Source of the DNA: Nocardia mikamii NBRC 108933
GTDB taxonomy: Bacteria; Actinomycetota; Actinomycetes; Mycobacteriales; Mycobacteriaceae
Reading direction: 5' to 3'
NCBI RefSeq assembly: GCF_001613505.1
Contig: NZ_BDCM01000028.1
Coordinates: 1 to 64,000, forward strand
DNA: 64,000 nucleotides
Below are positions 52,560 to 60,539 of this stretch, piece by piece. Within the stretch, counting starts at the first letter, position 1, and each line of letters begins with the position of its first letter. A program made the translations under genes and the position numbers. The notes beneath the pieces are model-generated. The model was not told the origin of the DNA and ran no database searches. It saw only the letters and a program-made list of their open reading frames with translations.

Positions 52560-52929
52560 AATCTGCGAGTGGATCGACGCCGACACCTTCGCGCGCCTGG
52601 CCTGGAGCGGCGCACTCGCCGCCATCCAGGCCGCGACGCAATTCGACTGGACCTGGACCGTTGACGACCTGCCCACGTTCAGCGAACGCATAGGCTGGCA
52701 GTCCAGAAGCCCCGACTACAAGTATCCGTCCCTGACAACGAATCTCGACGTCAACCGCACCGAAGCCAGCGTGTCGGTCGATAGCACCGCCAGGCCCGAT
52801 GTTCGGTGTCCGCTCCAGCAGATGTGGTTTTTCGCCAGTGACGTCGTTCTCGATGACCCTATCTGTCGCCCGGAATGGGTTGACTCGCCGATGGTCTGGT
52901 CGCCGCGCTCGCTTCCGTCTGCGGCCTGA
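52560..52929 (+). pseudogene. DUF6301-like protein, broken at both ends
   Basis: The core reads WIDADTFARLAWSGALAAIQ, AATQFDWTWTVDDLPTFSER and YPSLTTNLDVNRTEASVSVD, typical of DUF6301-type small proteins. No convincing start is visible upstream (frames before 52555 do not connect). The end dissolves after ASDVVLDDP near 52860, next to the IS481 remnant. About two thirds of a normal gene remains. Confidence 0.6.
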
Positions 52930-53640
52930 CTCGAGGGCGTGTGATCGTTGGTATTCGGAGTTCCATTCGCGGGCGTAGAGGAATTCCTCGGCAAGGATCC
53001 GGTTGTAGCGCTCGGCTTTGCCGTTGTGGGGGGCGTGTAGGGCGTGATGCGTTGGTGTCGTGCCCCGAGCAGGACCTTCGCGAAGTCGTGTGCGCGGTAG
53101 CAGGCTCCGTTGTCGGTGACGATGCGTTCGATCCGGACGATGCCGTGAGCGGCGAAGAACGCTCGCGCTCGGAACATGAATCCGATTGCAGTGACGGCCT
53201 TTTCGTCGGTGAGAGCTTCGGTGTAGGCCAGGCGGGAGTAGCCGTCGACCGCCGAGTGCAGATACGTGTATCCGGTTGTTGTGCCGCGTTTTTTGGTGCG
53301 GTCCACGGCCTTGGCTTGCACGGAGCCCTTGCCGTGGACACGCCAGCCACCGCCGTCGGGTATGCGGCCGACCTTCTTCACATCGACATGCACCATGTGC
53401 CCGGGCCGGCGGGCCACGATGGTGCGTGGTGCCCGGTTGAGCGCGCCGGTGGGGTCGATGAACCGGCGCCGGTTCAAACCCAGCCGATACAGATGCCGGG
53501 TCACGGTCCGTCGTGAGATATCAACGCCGGAGTTGTTGAGCTCGAGAGCAATCCGGGTAGCGGGCCATTTGTTGGATCGGCGCAGCGACGCGATGCGGGC
53601 CACTGTCTCGGCCGCAGTGGCGGTGGGTTGCCGACGATGG
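52927..53640 (-). pseudogene. IS481-family transposase, frameshifted and truncated
   Basis: The core is clear: DISRRTVTRHLYRLGLNRRR, HMVHVDVKKVGRIPDGGGWR (first Asp), YTYLHSAVDGYSRLAYTEAL and IERIVTDNGACYRAHDFAKV (second Asp). After TPYTP at about 53030 a one-base loss shifts the frame and the text resumes as HNGKAERYNRILAEEFLYAR (catalytic Glu). The last ~40 residues are missing. The N-terminal part before residue ~20 of the core is also in a different frame. Confidence 0.85.
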
Positions 53641-53760
53641 GTTCGCCGGACACCTCCGATCCGGAAATCGTCGGCGCCACTCGTACATCTCGCCGATCGG
53701 CAGCGCGTTGATCTTCGTGATGGGAATCCCGGGCCACCGGGTGGCAATTGAGCTCTTCTT

Positions 53761-54133
53761 TGCCCACTAAGTCAAAATTTCAGCCGGAGCCGCGGGCGGA
53801 AGCGACCGTACGGATAGGCGGACGGAAATTGGTGCCATCTTTGAGGGTCTTTCAGCGAGCGAGCGTGTCGGAGTCCTCAGGCACGCGCGAGTTCGGTTGC
53901 GCGGCAACCGGTCCTGGCGTGCTGGTCGAGACCGCCGAGGCTAGCGGGCGTCGTGTGCTCCCCGCGGGTGCGGGGATGAGCCGGAAACCGGTGGAGAAGG
54001 CCAACGAGATCACCGCGCCGAACAGCCGGACGGGCCGGCATTGCGCCACTCCCGCTACGCCACCCGCGCCACGGTCGAGGTGTGCGACCGTCCTCCGTGG
54101 AACCGAGAAGGTGGGCGAGGGGCATCGCGTCTT
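53761..54133. other. non-coding stretch with one CRISPR-like repeat
   Basis: No supported gene. It contains the single repeat at 53955-53983 (listed separately). No spacer-repeat periodicity of about 61 bp was found on either side, and no cas gene occurs in the window. Confidence 0.45.
53955..53983 (+). repeat. solitary type I-E-like CRISPR repeat
   Basis: A 29-bp sequence beginning GTGCTCCCCGCG and ending CGGGGATGAGCCG, the length, palindromic core (CCCCGC...GCGGGG) and end signature of actinobacterial type I-E repeats. Positions 61 bp before and after were inspected and carry no second copy. On the minus strand it gives the familiar PRTRGEH translation. Probably the last trace of a lost array, or a chance-retained orphan. 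Confidence 0.55.
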
Positions 54134-54763
54134 TCATTCGGGTTCAGGTATTCCGAGCCCTGGGCCGGTGGGGGTGGGGATGCGTTCTCCCTCGAGGTCT
54201 CGCAGCAGATTTTCGATGAGTTCGGTTACGTCTCGGTGGCCGAGATGCACGTCGAAGGCTTCCTCCATGCGCAGGAATCGCGAGATGCTCGACATCAGCA
54301 GGACGATCGCGCCGGGGGTGTAGCTATCGGACTCGAAGCGATACTCGGCCAATATCTTCGATACCGCATCGAGCTGTAGTTTCCGAAATCGCTTGGAGGA
54401 CTCCGAGATTTCGGCGCGAATGGCTTTGCGATGATTGGCCAGCGCGATGAACTCCATGGTCAGAGCGGTCTGGGACTGGTCGTGAATCGCCTCCCAGAGC
54501 GCCCACAGTGGCTGCGGCGTCTTCAGGGCATCGAGCTGGCGTTGGTAGCTGCGGTCGGCGCCGCGCCGGAAGAGTTCGACGAACAGATTGTCCATGTTGC
54601 CGAAGTAGTAGTACACCAACGCCGAGTTCGCGCCCGCGCGGGTCGCCAACCGGCGGGTGCTGACTCCGGCGTATCCGTCCTCGAGCATGATCTGCTCGGC
54701 GGCGTCGAGGAACGCCGCGCGCGTGGGGGAGTTCTCTGGGTCCGCGTGGCGGCCCGGTTTCAT
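54134..54763 (-). CDS. TetR-family regulator
   Basis: 209 residues from ATG 54763 after CAGGAGGCC; an upstream start at 54811 lacks a ribosome site. The DNA-binding domain is AEQIMLEDGYAGVSTRRLAT, RAGANSALVYYYFGNMDNLF. The helical C-terminal domain is complete. It is divergent from the SDR-Rieske operon, with a palindromic operator between (54939-54970), so it is the likely repressor of that operon. Confidence 0.9.
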   Translation of the reverse strand: MKPGRHADPENSPTRAAFLDAAEQIMLEDGYAGVSTRRLATRAGANSALVYYYFGNMDNLFVELFRRGADRSYQRQLDALKTPQPLWALWEAIHDQSQTALTMEFIALANHRKAIRAEISESSKRFRKLQLDAVSKILAEYRFESDSYTPGAIVLLMSSISRFLRMEEAFDVHLGHRDVTELIENLLRDLEGERIPTPTGPGLGIPEPE

Positions 54764-54908
54764 CTGATGGCCTCCTGTGGACGCGATCCACGCCGCATCA
54801 TCGCGGCACAACGGGGTGACCGCCTGCGACCACCTGTTTTGTCAGTGTACGACGCTCGATCAGCTCCCTTGACATCGCGTCGGCGAATGTGCCTGCGGCG
54901 TATGGCTA

Positions 54909-54972
54909 TTGACATCGGCGCAGGCGCTGCCGTATATCTTAATCACTCGATTAATTAATCGTTCGATTAACC
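54909..54972 (+). promoter_or_regulatory. promoter and palindromic operator of the SDR-Rieske operon
   Basis: TTGACA at 54909-54914 and TATATC at 54933-54938 (spacing 18) form a good sigma-70-type promoter. Directly after it, 54939-54970 is a 32-bp near-palindrome whose centre, CGATTAATTAATCG, is perfect (14 bp) with further ATTAA arms on both sides. The A/T-rich palindrome in GC-rich DNA, beside a divergent TetR gene, marks the TetR binding site. Confidence 0.75.
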
Positions 54973-55024
54973 GCTTCTGAGCCTCTCGTGCGGGACCCGA
55001 CCTATGAATTGAGGAGCGAATCGA

Positions 55025-55792
55025 ATGACGAACGATCCTGTGCCCGGTTCCGGGCGCGTGGCCGTCGTGACCGGCGGGGCCTCCGGTATGGGGCTGGATA
55101 TCTGCCGCGCCTTCGCCGGCCACGGTTACCGCACGGCGGTCCTCGATATCGATGGTGAGGCGGCCGCGAACACGGCGGCGGAGCTGCGCGGCACCGGCGG
55201 CGATGTGATCGCCTGCGAGGTCGATGTGACCGATCGCGGTGCGGTCGAGAAGGCGTTGGCCACGGTGCGAGCGGAATTCGGCGCGGTCGAGATCCTGGTC
55301 ACCAGCGCGGGTGCGGTGGGCTTCGCGCCGTTCACCGAGATCTCGGAGCAGGAGTGGGACCGGGTTCTGGGCGTGAATCTCACCGGGACCTTCCACTGTG
55401 TCCAGGCCGCGATTGCGGATATGGTCGCCGGCGGCTGGGGACGGATCGTGACGATTTCGTCGTCCAGTGCGCAACGCGGCTCGCCTGGGATGGTCCACTA
55501 CACCGCATCCAAGGGCGCCGTCGTCGCGATGACGAAGGCCCTCGCACGCGAGTACGCGGCCCGCGGCATCACCGTCAACACCATTCCTCCGTCGGGCATC
55601 GACACCCCTATGTCCCGGCAGTCGCAGGCAGCCGGACATCTGCCCGACAACGCGACCATGGCCAAGGCCATCCCGGTGGGCCATCTCGGCAGTGGTGCCG
55701 ATATCGCGGCGGCGTGCCTGTTCCTGTGTTCGGATCAGGCCGGATACATCACCGGGCAGGTGCTGGGCGTGAACGGCGGGTCCGTCATATGA
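55025..55792 (+). CDS. short-chain dehydrogenase/reductase
   Basis: 255 residues, a classical SDR. The cofactor loop is TGGASGMG (residues 16-23), followed by VDVTDRG, the NSAG-equivalent VTSAGAVGF, NLTGTFH, catalytic SSSSAQ and YTASKGAV (YxxxK), and the family end GITVNTIPPSGIDTPM. First gene of the catabolic operon, 60 bp after the operator. Its TGA overlaps the next ATG by one base set (55789-55792). It likely oxidises an alcohol or diol. Confidence 0.9.
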   Translation: MTNDPVPGSGRVAVVTGGASGMGLDICRAFAGHGYRTAVLDIDGEAAANTAAELRGTGGDVIACEVDVTDRGAVEKALATVRAEFGAVEILVTSAGAVGFAPFTEISEQEWDRVLGVNLTGTFHCVQAAIADMVAGGWGRIVTISSSSAQRGSPGMVHYTASKGAVVAMTKALAREYAARGITVNTIPPSGIDTPMSRQSQAAGHLPDNATMAKAIPVGHLGSGADIAAACLFLCSDQAGYITGQVLGVNGGSVI

Positions 55793-56406
55793 CCACCGCC
55801 TCGCCACGGCGGCTGGCGCCGCTGCCGGCCGATCAGTGGGACGAGCGGGCCCGGAGCATGTTGCGCGGTCACGTGCGGCTGGCCGACCGGTATCTGTCCG
55901 GCCGTCCCGACGCACCGCCGATGCCCAATGTGCTCGGAATCCTGGGCCACCACACCGAATTGGCCGCTGCCTGGCTCGCCTACAACGGCGTGCTGCTCGA
56001 ACAGCCCGCACTCGACCCGCGCTGTCGCGAAATGCTGATACTCCGGATCGCGCGGCGCACCGACTCGGCCTACGAATGGGCCCAGCACGTGCGGATCGGA
56101 GCCGAGTACGGGATCGGCGCGGCCCATGTCGACGCCGTCGCCCACGGTCCGGCGCACCCGCTCTGGTCGGCCGTGGACCGACTGCTGCTCACCGCCGCCG
56201 ACGAACTGCTCGACCGGCATCGAGTCACCGACGCCACCTGGTCCGGGCTGGCGGCCCACTTCGACGCCCGGCAACTGCTCGAAATCCTGTTCGTGGCCGG
56301 GTCGTATCTGTGCCTGGCGCTGGTGTTCAACAGCGTCGACCTGCCACTGGACCCGGGCATGGACCGGGCCGCACCCACCCCGCCGCAGAAGGAGGAACAG
56401 CCGTGA
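55789..56406 (+). CDS. carboxymuconolactone decarboxylase-family protein
   Basis: 205 residues. The family core is LDPRCREMLILRIARRTDSA, YEWAQHVRIGAEYGI, where YEW..H replaces the CxxC of AhpD-type members. That suggests decarboxylase- or lyase-like activity rather than peroxidase. Coupled by four-base overlaps to the genes on both sides (GTGA at 56403-56406). Confidence 0.85.
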   Translation: MTTASPRRLAPLPADQWDERARSMLRGHVRLADRYLSGRPDAPPMPNVLGILGHHTELAAAWLAYNGVLLEQPALDPRCREMLILRIARRTDSAYEWAQHVRIGAEYGIGAAHVDAVAHGPAHPLWSAVDRLLLTAADELLDRHRVTDATWSGLAAHFDARQLLEILFVAGSYLCLALVFNSVDLPLDPGMDRAAPTPPQKEEQP

Positions 56407-57692
56407 GCGAGCGTGAACAGTCCACACCCCGCCGATGGCCCAAACCGCCCGAGGGCAGCTGGACCGAGCACTATCCCGAACTCGGCACCGCGGCCGTCTC
56501 GTTCGAGGATTCGGTATCCCCGGAGTTCTTCGAGCTCGAACGCGAGGCGATCTTCACACGCGCCTGGCTCAATGTCGGCCGGGTGGAACAACTTCCGCGC
56601 ACGGGCAGCTTCTTCACCAAGGAAATCGATATCGCCCGCACGTCGATCATCGTGGTGCGCGATCGCGACGGCTCGATCAACGCCTTCCACAATATCTGCC
56701 GGCATCGCGGAAACAAGCTGGTGTGGAACGAACTTCCGCGCGCCGAGGTCTCGGGCACGTGCCGGCAGTTCACCTGCAAATATCACGGCTGGCGCTACGG
56801 ACTCGACGGCGCGCTGAATTTCGTGCAGCAGGAAGGGGAATTCTTCGATCTGGACCGTGAGAACCGCGGGTTGGCCCGGGTGCACTGTGACGTCTGGAAC
56901 GGATTCGTCTTCGTCAACCTCGATCCCGAACCGCGCCAGACCCTGCGTGAATTCCTCGGCCCCATGATCACCGCGCTCGACGGCTACCCGTTCGATGCGA
57001 TGACCGAGTGGTACGAATTCAGCGCCGACAACAACAGCAACTGGAAATTGTTCGCCGACGCCTTCCAGGAGTATTACCACGTCCCCGGCCTGCACCCACA
57101 GCAGATCCCGGGCGCGGTCCGCACCGGGAAGGGGTTCGAATGCGCCCATTTCCAGATCGACGGCCCGCACCGGGTGGTGTCCACCGGTGGCCCGCGCCGC
57201 TGGACGCTCCCGCCCGAATACATGTATCCGATCGAACGCATCACGCGCAGTGGGCTGGTCGGTCCGTGGGAGTCGCCGGAACTGGGGGAGATGCCGCCGG
57301 GGCTGAATCCGGGAGGTGTCGATCCGTGGGGTATCGACAACTTCCAGATCTTCCCCAATATCGAAATCCTCATCTATCGCGGCTGGTATCTGCTCTACCG
57401 CTATTGGCCGACCTCCTACAACACGCATCGGTTCGAGGGCATGCTCTGCTTCCAGCCGGCCCGCAATGTCCGCGAACGCATCGAACACGAAGTCGCCTCG
57501 GTTGTGTTCAAGGAGTTCGCTCTGCAGGACGCCGGCATGCTCACCGGCACGCAGACAGCACTCGAATCCGCCTACCGCACCGCGGGTTTGACCGAATTCC
57601 CGGTGAACGACCAGGAGATCCTGGTGCGTCACTTCCACAAGGCGGTCGCCGACTGGGTCGAGGCGTACCGGCGCGGTCCGGTGAAGGTGTGA
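56403..57692 (+). CDS. Rieske-type ring-hydroxylating oxygenase, alpha subunit (first copy)
   Basis: 429 residues from the GTG at 56403. The Rieske [2Fe-2S] ligands are C99-x-H101 (FHNICRHRGNK) and C125-x2-H128 (FTCKYHGWRYG). The catalytic iron ligands include H226 and H231 (DAFQEYYHVPGLHP). The length fits alpha subunits. About 60% identical by eye to the second copy at 58918. It hydroxylates or demethylates an aromatic or cyclic substrate with electrons from a ferredoxin/reductase encoded elsewhere. The next gene may be its small partner. Confidence 0.95.
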   Translation: MSEREQSTPRRWPKPPEGSWTEHYPELGTAAVSFEDSVSPEFFELEREAIFTRAWLNVGRVEQLPRTGSFFTKEIDIARTSIIVVRDRDGSINAFHNICRHRGNKLVWNELPRAEVSGTCRQFTCKYHGWRYGLDGALNFVQQEGEFFDLDRENRGLARVHCDVWNGFVFVNLDPEPRQTLREFLGPMITALDGYPFDAMTEWYEFSADNNSNWKLFADAFQEYYHVPGLHPQQIPGAVRTGKGFECAHFQIDGPHRVVSTGGPRRWTLPPEYMYPIERITRSGLVGPWESPELGEMPPGLNPGGVDPWGIDNFQIFPNIEILIYRGWYLLYRYWPTSYNTHRFEGMLCFQPARNVRERIEHEVASVVFKEFALQDAGMLTGTQTALESAYRTAGLTEFPVNDQEILVRHFHKAVADWVEAYRRGPVKV

Positions 57693-57697
57693 TCGAG

Positions 57698-58033
57698 ATG
57701 GCCGAGAACCTGCTGCCCTCCGCATTCGGCGAATTCGAGCGGTTCGCGCAGACCTGGTGTCTGGCAGCCGAATCCGAACGCTGGGCTCGCCGGATGGCGA
57801 CACCCATGCCGGAACTGGTCGGCTTTCACGACGCCTTCCTCCCTCGCCTCGACGAGGCCATCGCCTATTGCGACAAATTTCCGCTCGACGAGCTGCCCGA
57901 CGACGCGCTGAACCTGCTGCGGCTGATCTATTCGATGGTGATGGTCGCCATGGCGGTGGAGATCTTCCAGCAGCCCACACCCACCGACTGCGCCGATGCC
58001 GTGCTCACCCGCATCGCCGAGCCCATGCCGTAA
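57698..58033 (+). CDS. small helical protein partnered with Rieske oxygenase 1
   Basis: 111 residues from ATG 57698; GTG 57689 would overlap the previous stop. All-helical composition (FERFAQTWCLAAESERWARR, LDEAIAYCDKFPLDELPDDA, LLRLIYSMVMVAMAVEIF). Paralogous to the gene at 60210, with shared TWCL, YCD-x-FPLDELPD and LIYSM motifs. It does not resemble the ~170-residue NTF2-fold beta subunits of classical dioxygenases. Each copy follows a Rieske gene, so it may be a stability or electron-transfer partner. The family is not known to me. Confidence 0.7.
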   Translation: MAENLLPSAFGEFERFAQTWCLAAESERWARRMATPMPELVGFHDAFLPRLDEAIAYCDKFPLDELPDDALNLLRLIYSMVMVAMAVEIFQQPTPTDCADAVLTRIAEPMP

Positions 58034-58081
58034 GACCCACTCCCGCAGCCGTATTCGGCGCGAAGCGGAAGGAAATCCGAT

Positions 58082-58921
58082 ATGACGATCACCATCGACA
58101 CACTCGGCACCGATGTCGGCGCGCAGATCTCAGGGGTGGATCGCGATCAGTTGCTCACCGACGACACCGTGGCCGCCACCATACTCGATGCCCTGGAAAC
58201 CCATGGCGTCCTGGTCTTTCGAGATCTGCACCTGGATCCGGAGACGCAGGTGGCGTTCTGCCGCAAACTGGGTCCGATCGACACCGAACCCGGACATCAT
58301 CCGGTCGAGGGGATCTACCGGGTCAGCCTCGACACCGGCAAGAACTCCTCCGCGAGTTATCTGCGCGCAACCTTCGACTGGCATATCGACGGCTGCACAC
58401 CGCAGGACGACGCCTACCCGCAGATGGCCACCATGCTGTCGGCCAAGGCGGTCGCCGCGTCCGGTGGGGACACCGAATTCGCCTCCACCTACAAGGCTTT
58501 CGACAATTTGAGCGAGACCGAACGGGAGCAGCTGGCGGCCCTGCGGGTGGTCCACTCGCTCGAGGCCTCCCAGCGCCTCGTCACGCCGGATCCCACGCCG
58601 GAGCAACTGGCCGCCTGGCACCGCCGCCCGTCGAAGGAGCATCCACTGATCTGGACGCACAAGACGGGTCGCAAATCCCTGGTGCTGGGCGCCTCGACCG
58701 ACCACGTCGTGGGGATGGATCCGGAGCAGAGCAGGCGACTGCTCGACGATCTGCTGGACCGGTGCACCGCACCCGACCGCGTCTACCGCCACGAATGGTC
58801 GGTCGGCGACACAGTGATCTGGGACAACCGGGGCGTCATCCACCGCGCGACGCCCTACGACTCCGGATCGCCGCGAGAAATGTTGCGCACCACCGTCCTC
58901 GGTGACGAGCCCATCCGATGA
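58082..58921 (+). CDS. TauD/TfdA-family Fe(II)/2-oxoglutarate dioxygenase
   Basis: 279 residues. The iron triad is H101-x-D103 (ATFDWHIDGCTP) and H254 (DNRGVIHRATPYD), with R265 or R269 for 2-oxoglutarate. It overlaps the second Rieske gene by four bases (58918-58921). Family members cleave or hydroxylate side chains (taurine, aryloxyacids). The substrate here is unknown. Confidence 0.9.
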   Translation: MTITIDTLGTDVGAQISGVDRDQLLTDDTVAATILDALETHGVLVFRDLHLDPETQVAFCRKLGPIDTEPGHHPVEGIYRVSLDTGKNSSASYLRATFDWHIDGCTPQDDAYPQMATMLSAKAVAASGGDTEFASTYKAFDNLSETEREQLAALRVVHSLEASQRLVTPDPTPEQLAAWHRRPSKEHPLIWTHKTGRKSLVLGASTDHVVGMDPEQSRRLLDDLLDRCTAPDRVYRHEWSVGDTVIWDNRGVIHRATPYDSGSPREMLRTTVLGDEPIR

Positions 58922-60213
58922 CACACCGTTTCCAGGAGCATCCCATGCCGCGATGGCCCAAGCCCGCCGAGGGCAGCTGGACCCAGCACTATCCCGAACT
59001 CGGCACCGCGCCCATGTCCTACGAGGACTCGATCTCACCGGAGTTCTTCGAACTCGAGCGCGAAGCGATCTTCAAACGCGCCTGGCTCAATGTCGGTCGA
59101 GTGGAACAGCTGCCACGCACCGGAAGCTACTTCACCAAGGAGATCGCCGCCGCCCATACCTCGGTCATCGTGGTGCGTGACCGCGACGGACAGATCAACG
59201 CCTTCCACAACATCTGCCGCCACCGCGGAAACAAACTGGTGTGGAACGAGTTACCGCGCGAAGAAGTCGCGGGAACCTGCCGGCAGTTCACCTGCAAATA
59301 CCACGGCTGGCGCTACGGACTCGACGGCGCACTGAATTTCGTCCAGCAGGAAGAGGAATTCTTCGACCTGGACAAGAGCACACACGGACTCGCCCGCGTG
59401 CACTGTGAGATCTGGTCCGGCTTCATCTTCGTCAATCTCGCCCCGCAACCGCGGCAGACGCTGCTCGAATTCCTCGGCCCGCTGATCACCGGATTGGACG
59501 GCTATCCGTTCGACAAGCTCACCGAGCGGTTCTGCTATCGCTCCGAGGTGGGGGCCAACTGGAAGCTGTACATGGACGCGTTCCAGGAGTTCTACCACGC
59601 CCCCGTGCTGCACGGTAAGCAGACACCGGACAACTTCTCCGTCGCCGCCCAGCAGGCCGGTTTCGAGGCGCCGCACTATCAGCTCGACGGGCCGCATCGG
59701 CTGGTCAGCACCTCGGGTGTGGTCACCTGGGAACTGGACCCCGAGATGCGCAAGCCCATGGAGGACATCACCCGCAGCGGACTGTTCGGGCCTTGGGACA
59801 CACCGGATCTCGGGCCGATGCCCGCCGGGCTGAATCCGGCCGGCTGCGATCCGTGGGGACTCGATTCGTTCCAGCTGTGGCCGAACTTCGTGATCCTGAT
59901 CTGGTCGGGCGGCTGGTATCTGACCTATCACTACTGGCCCACCTCGCACAACACCCACATCTTCGAAGGCAACCTGTATTTCCCACCGGCGCGCACCGCG
60001 CGCGAACGCGTCGCCCACGAGATGGCCGCGGTGACGTTCAAGGAATACGGGTTGCAGGACAGCAGCACCTTGGAGGCGACCCAGATCATGCTGGAATCCC
60101 GTGCGGTGACGACCTTTCCGCTCAACGACCAGGAAATCCTGCTGCGCCACCTGCACAAGGTCGCCGGCGACTGGGTCACCGACTACTGCCGGGAGCAGGT
60201 GGCACCGCGATGA
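58918..60213 (+). CDS. Rieske-type ring-hydroxylating oxygenase, alpha subunit (second copy)
   Basis: 431 residues. Rieske ligands are C100-x-H102 and C126-x2-H129, and the catalytic histidines lie in DAFQEFYHAPVLHGKQ. The start used here gives the ATGA overlap with the TauD gene; ATG 58945 (MPRWPKPAEGSW) would align better with the first copy. The active-site neighbourhood (APVLHGKQ versus VPGLHPQQ) and the substrate-pocket half differ from copy 1, so it probably acts on another substrate or step. Confidence 0.95.
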   Translation: MTHRFQEHPMPRWPKPAEGSWTQHYPELGTAPMSYEDSISPEFFELEREAIFKRAWLNVGRVEQLPRTGSYFTKEIAAAHTSVIVVRDRDGQINAFHNICRHRGNKLVWNELPREEVAGTCRQFTCKYHGWRYGLDGALNFVQQEEEFFDLDKSTHGLARVHCEIWSGFIFVNLAPQPRQTLLEFLGPLITGLDGYPFDKLTERFCYRSEVGANWKLYMDAFQEFYHAPVLHGKQTPDNFSVAAQQAGFEAPHYQLDGPHRLVSTSGVVTWELDPEMRKPMEDITRSGLFGPWDTPDLGPMPAGLNPAGCDPWGLDSFQLWPNFVILIWSGGWYLTYHYWPTSHNTHIFEGNLYFPPARTARERVAHEMAAVTFKEYGLQDSSTLEATQIMLESRAVTTFPLNDQEILLRHLHKVAGDWVTDYCREQVAPR

Positions 60214-60539
60214 CGATGTTGCCGAGCGAATTCGCCGATCTCGAACCGTATGCGCCGACCTGGTGCCTGCCCAGCGAACGCGAACGATACGCCCAGCGGC
60301 TGGCGAGCACGATGGACGAAATGCAGCGGTTCTACGACGCGATCACCGCGCGCGCCGAGGACGTGCTGACCTACTGCGACGCGTTCCCGCTCGACGAGCT
60401 GCCCGACGAGGTGCAGAACCTGTTGTATCTGCTGTATTCCATGATCACGGTGTCGTTCCCCGTCGAGGTGTGGAGTCAGCCGAAAGTGCCCGATACCGGT
60501 GTGGCAGCACTGGACTGCGTGATCGAGCCGGTCCCGTGA
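60210..60539 (+). CDS. small helical protein partnered with Rieske oxygenase 2
   Basis: 109 residues. Paralogue of the gene at 57698 (LPSEFADLEPYAPTWCLPSE, VLTYCDAFPLDELPDEVQNL, LYLLYSMITVSFPVEVW). Four-base overlaps with the genes before and after (60210-60213 and 60536-60539) put it firmly in the operon. It is the second case of a Rieske gene plus this small gene in the same cluster. Confidence 0.7.
   Translation: MTMLPSEFADLEPYAPTWCLPSERERYAQRLASTMDEMQRFYDAITARAEDVLTYCDAFPLDELPDEVQNLLYLLYSMITVSFPVEVWSQPKVPDTGVAALDCVIEPVP

Noticed and set aside
53760..54130. A full CRISPR array around the single repeat
   Set aside because: No copy at the expected 61-bp spacing on either side and no cas genes.
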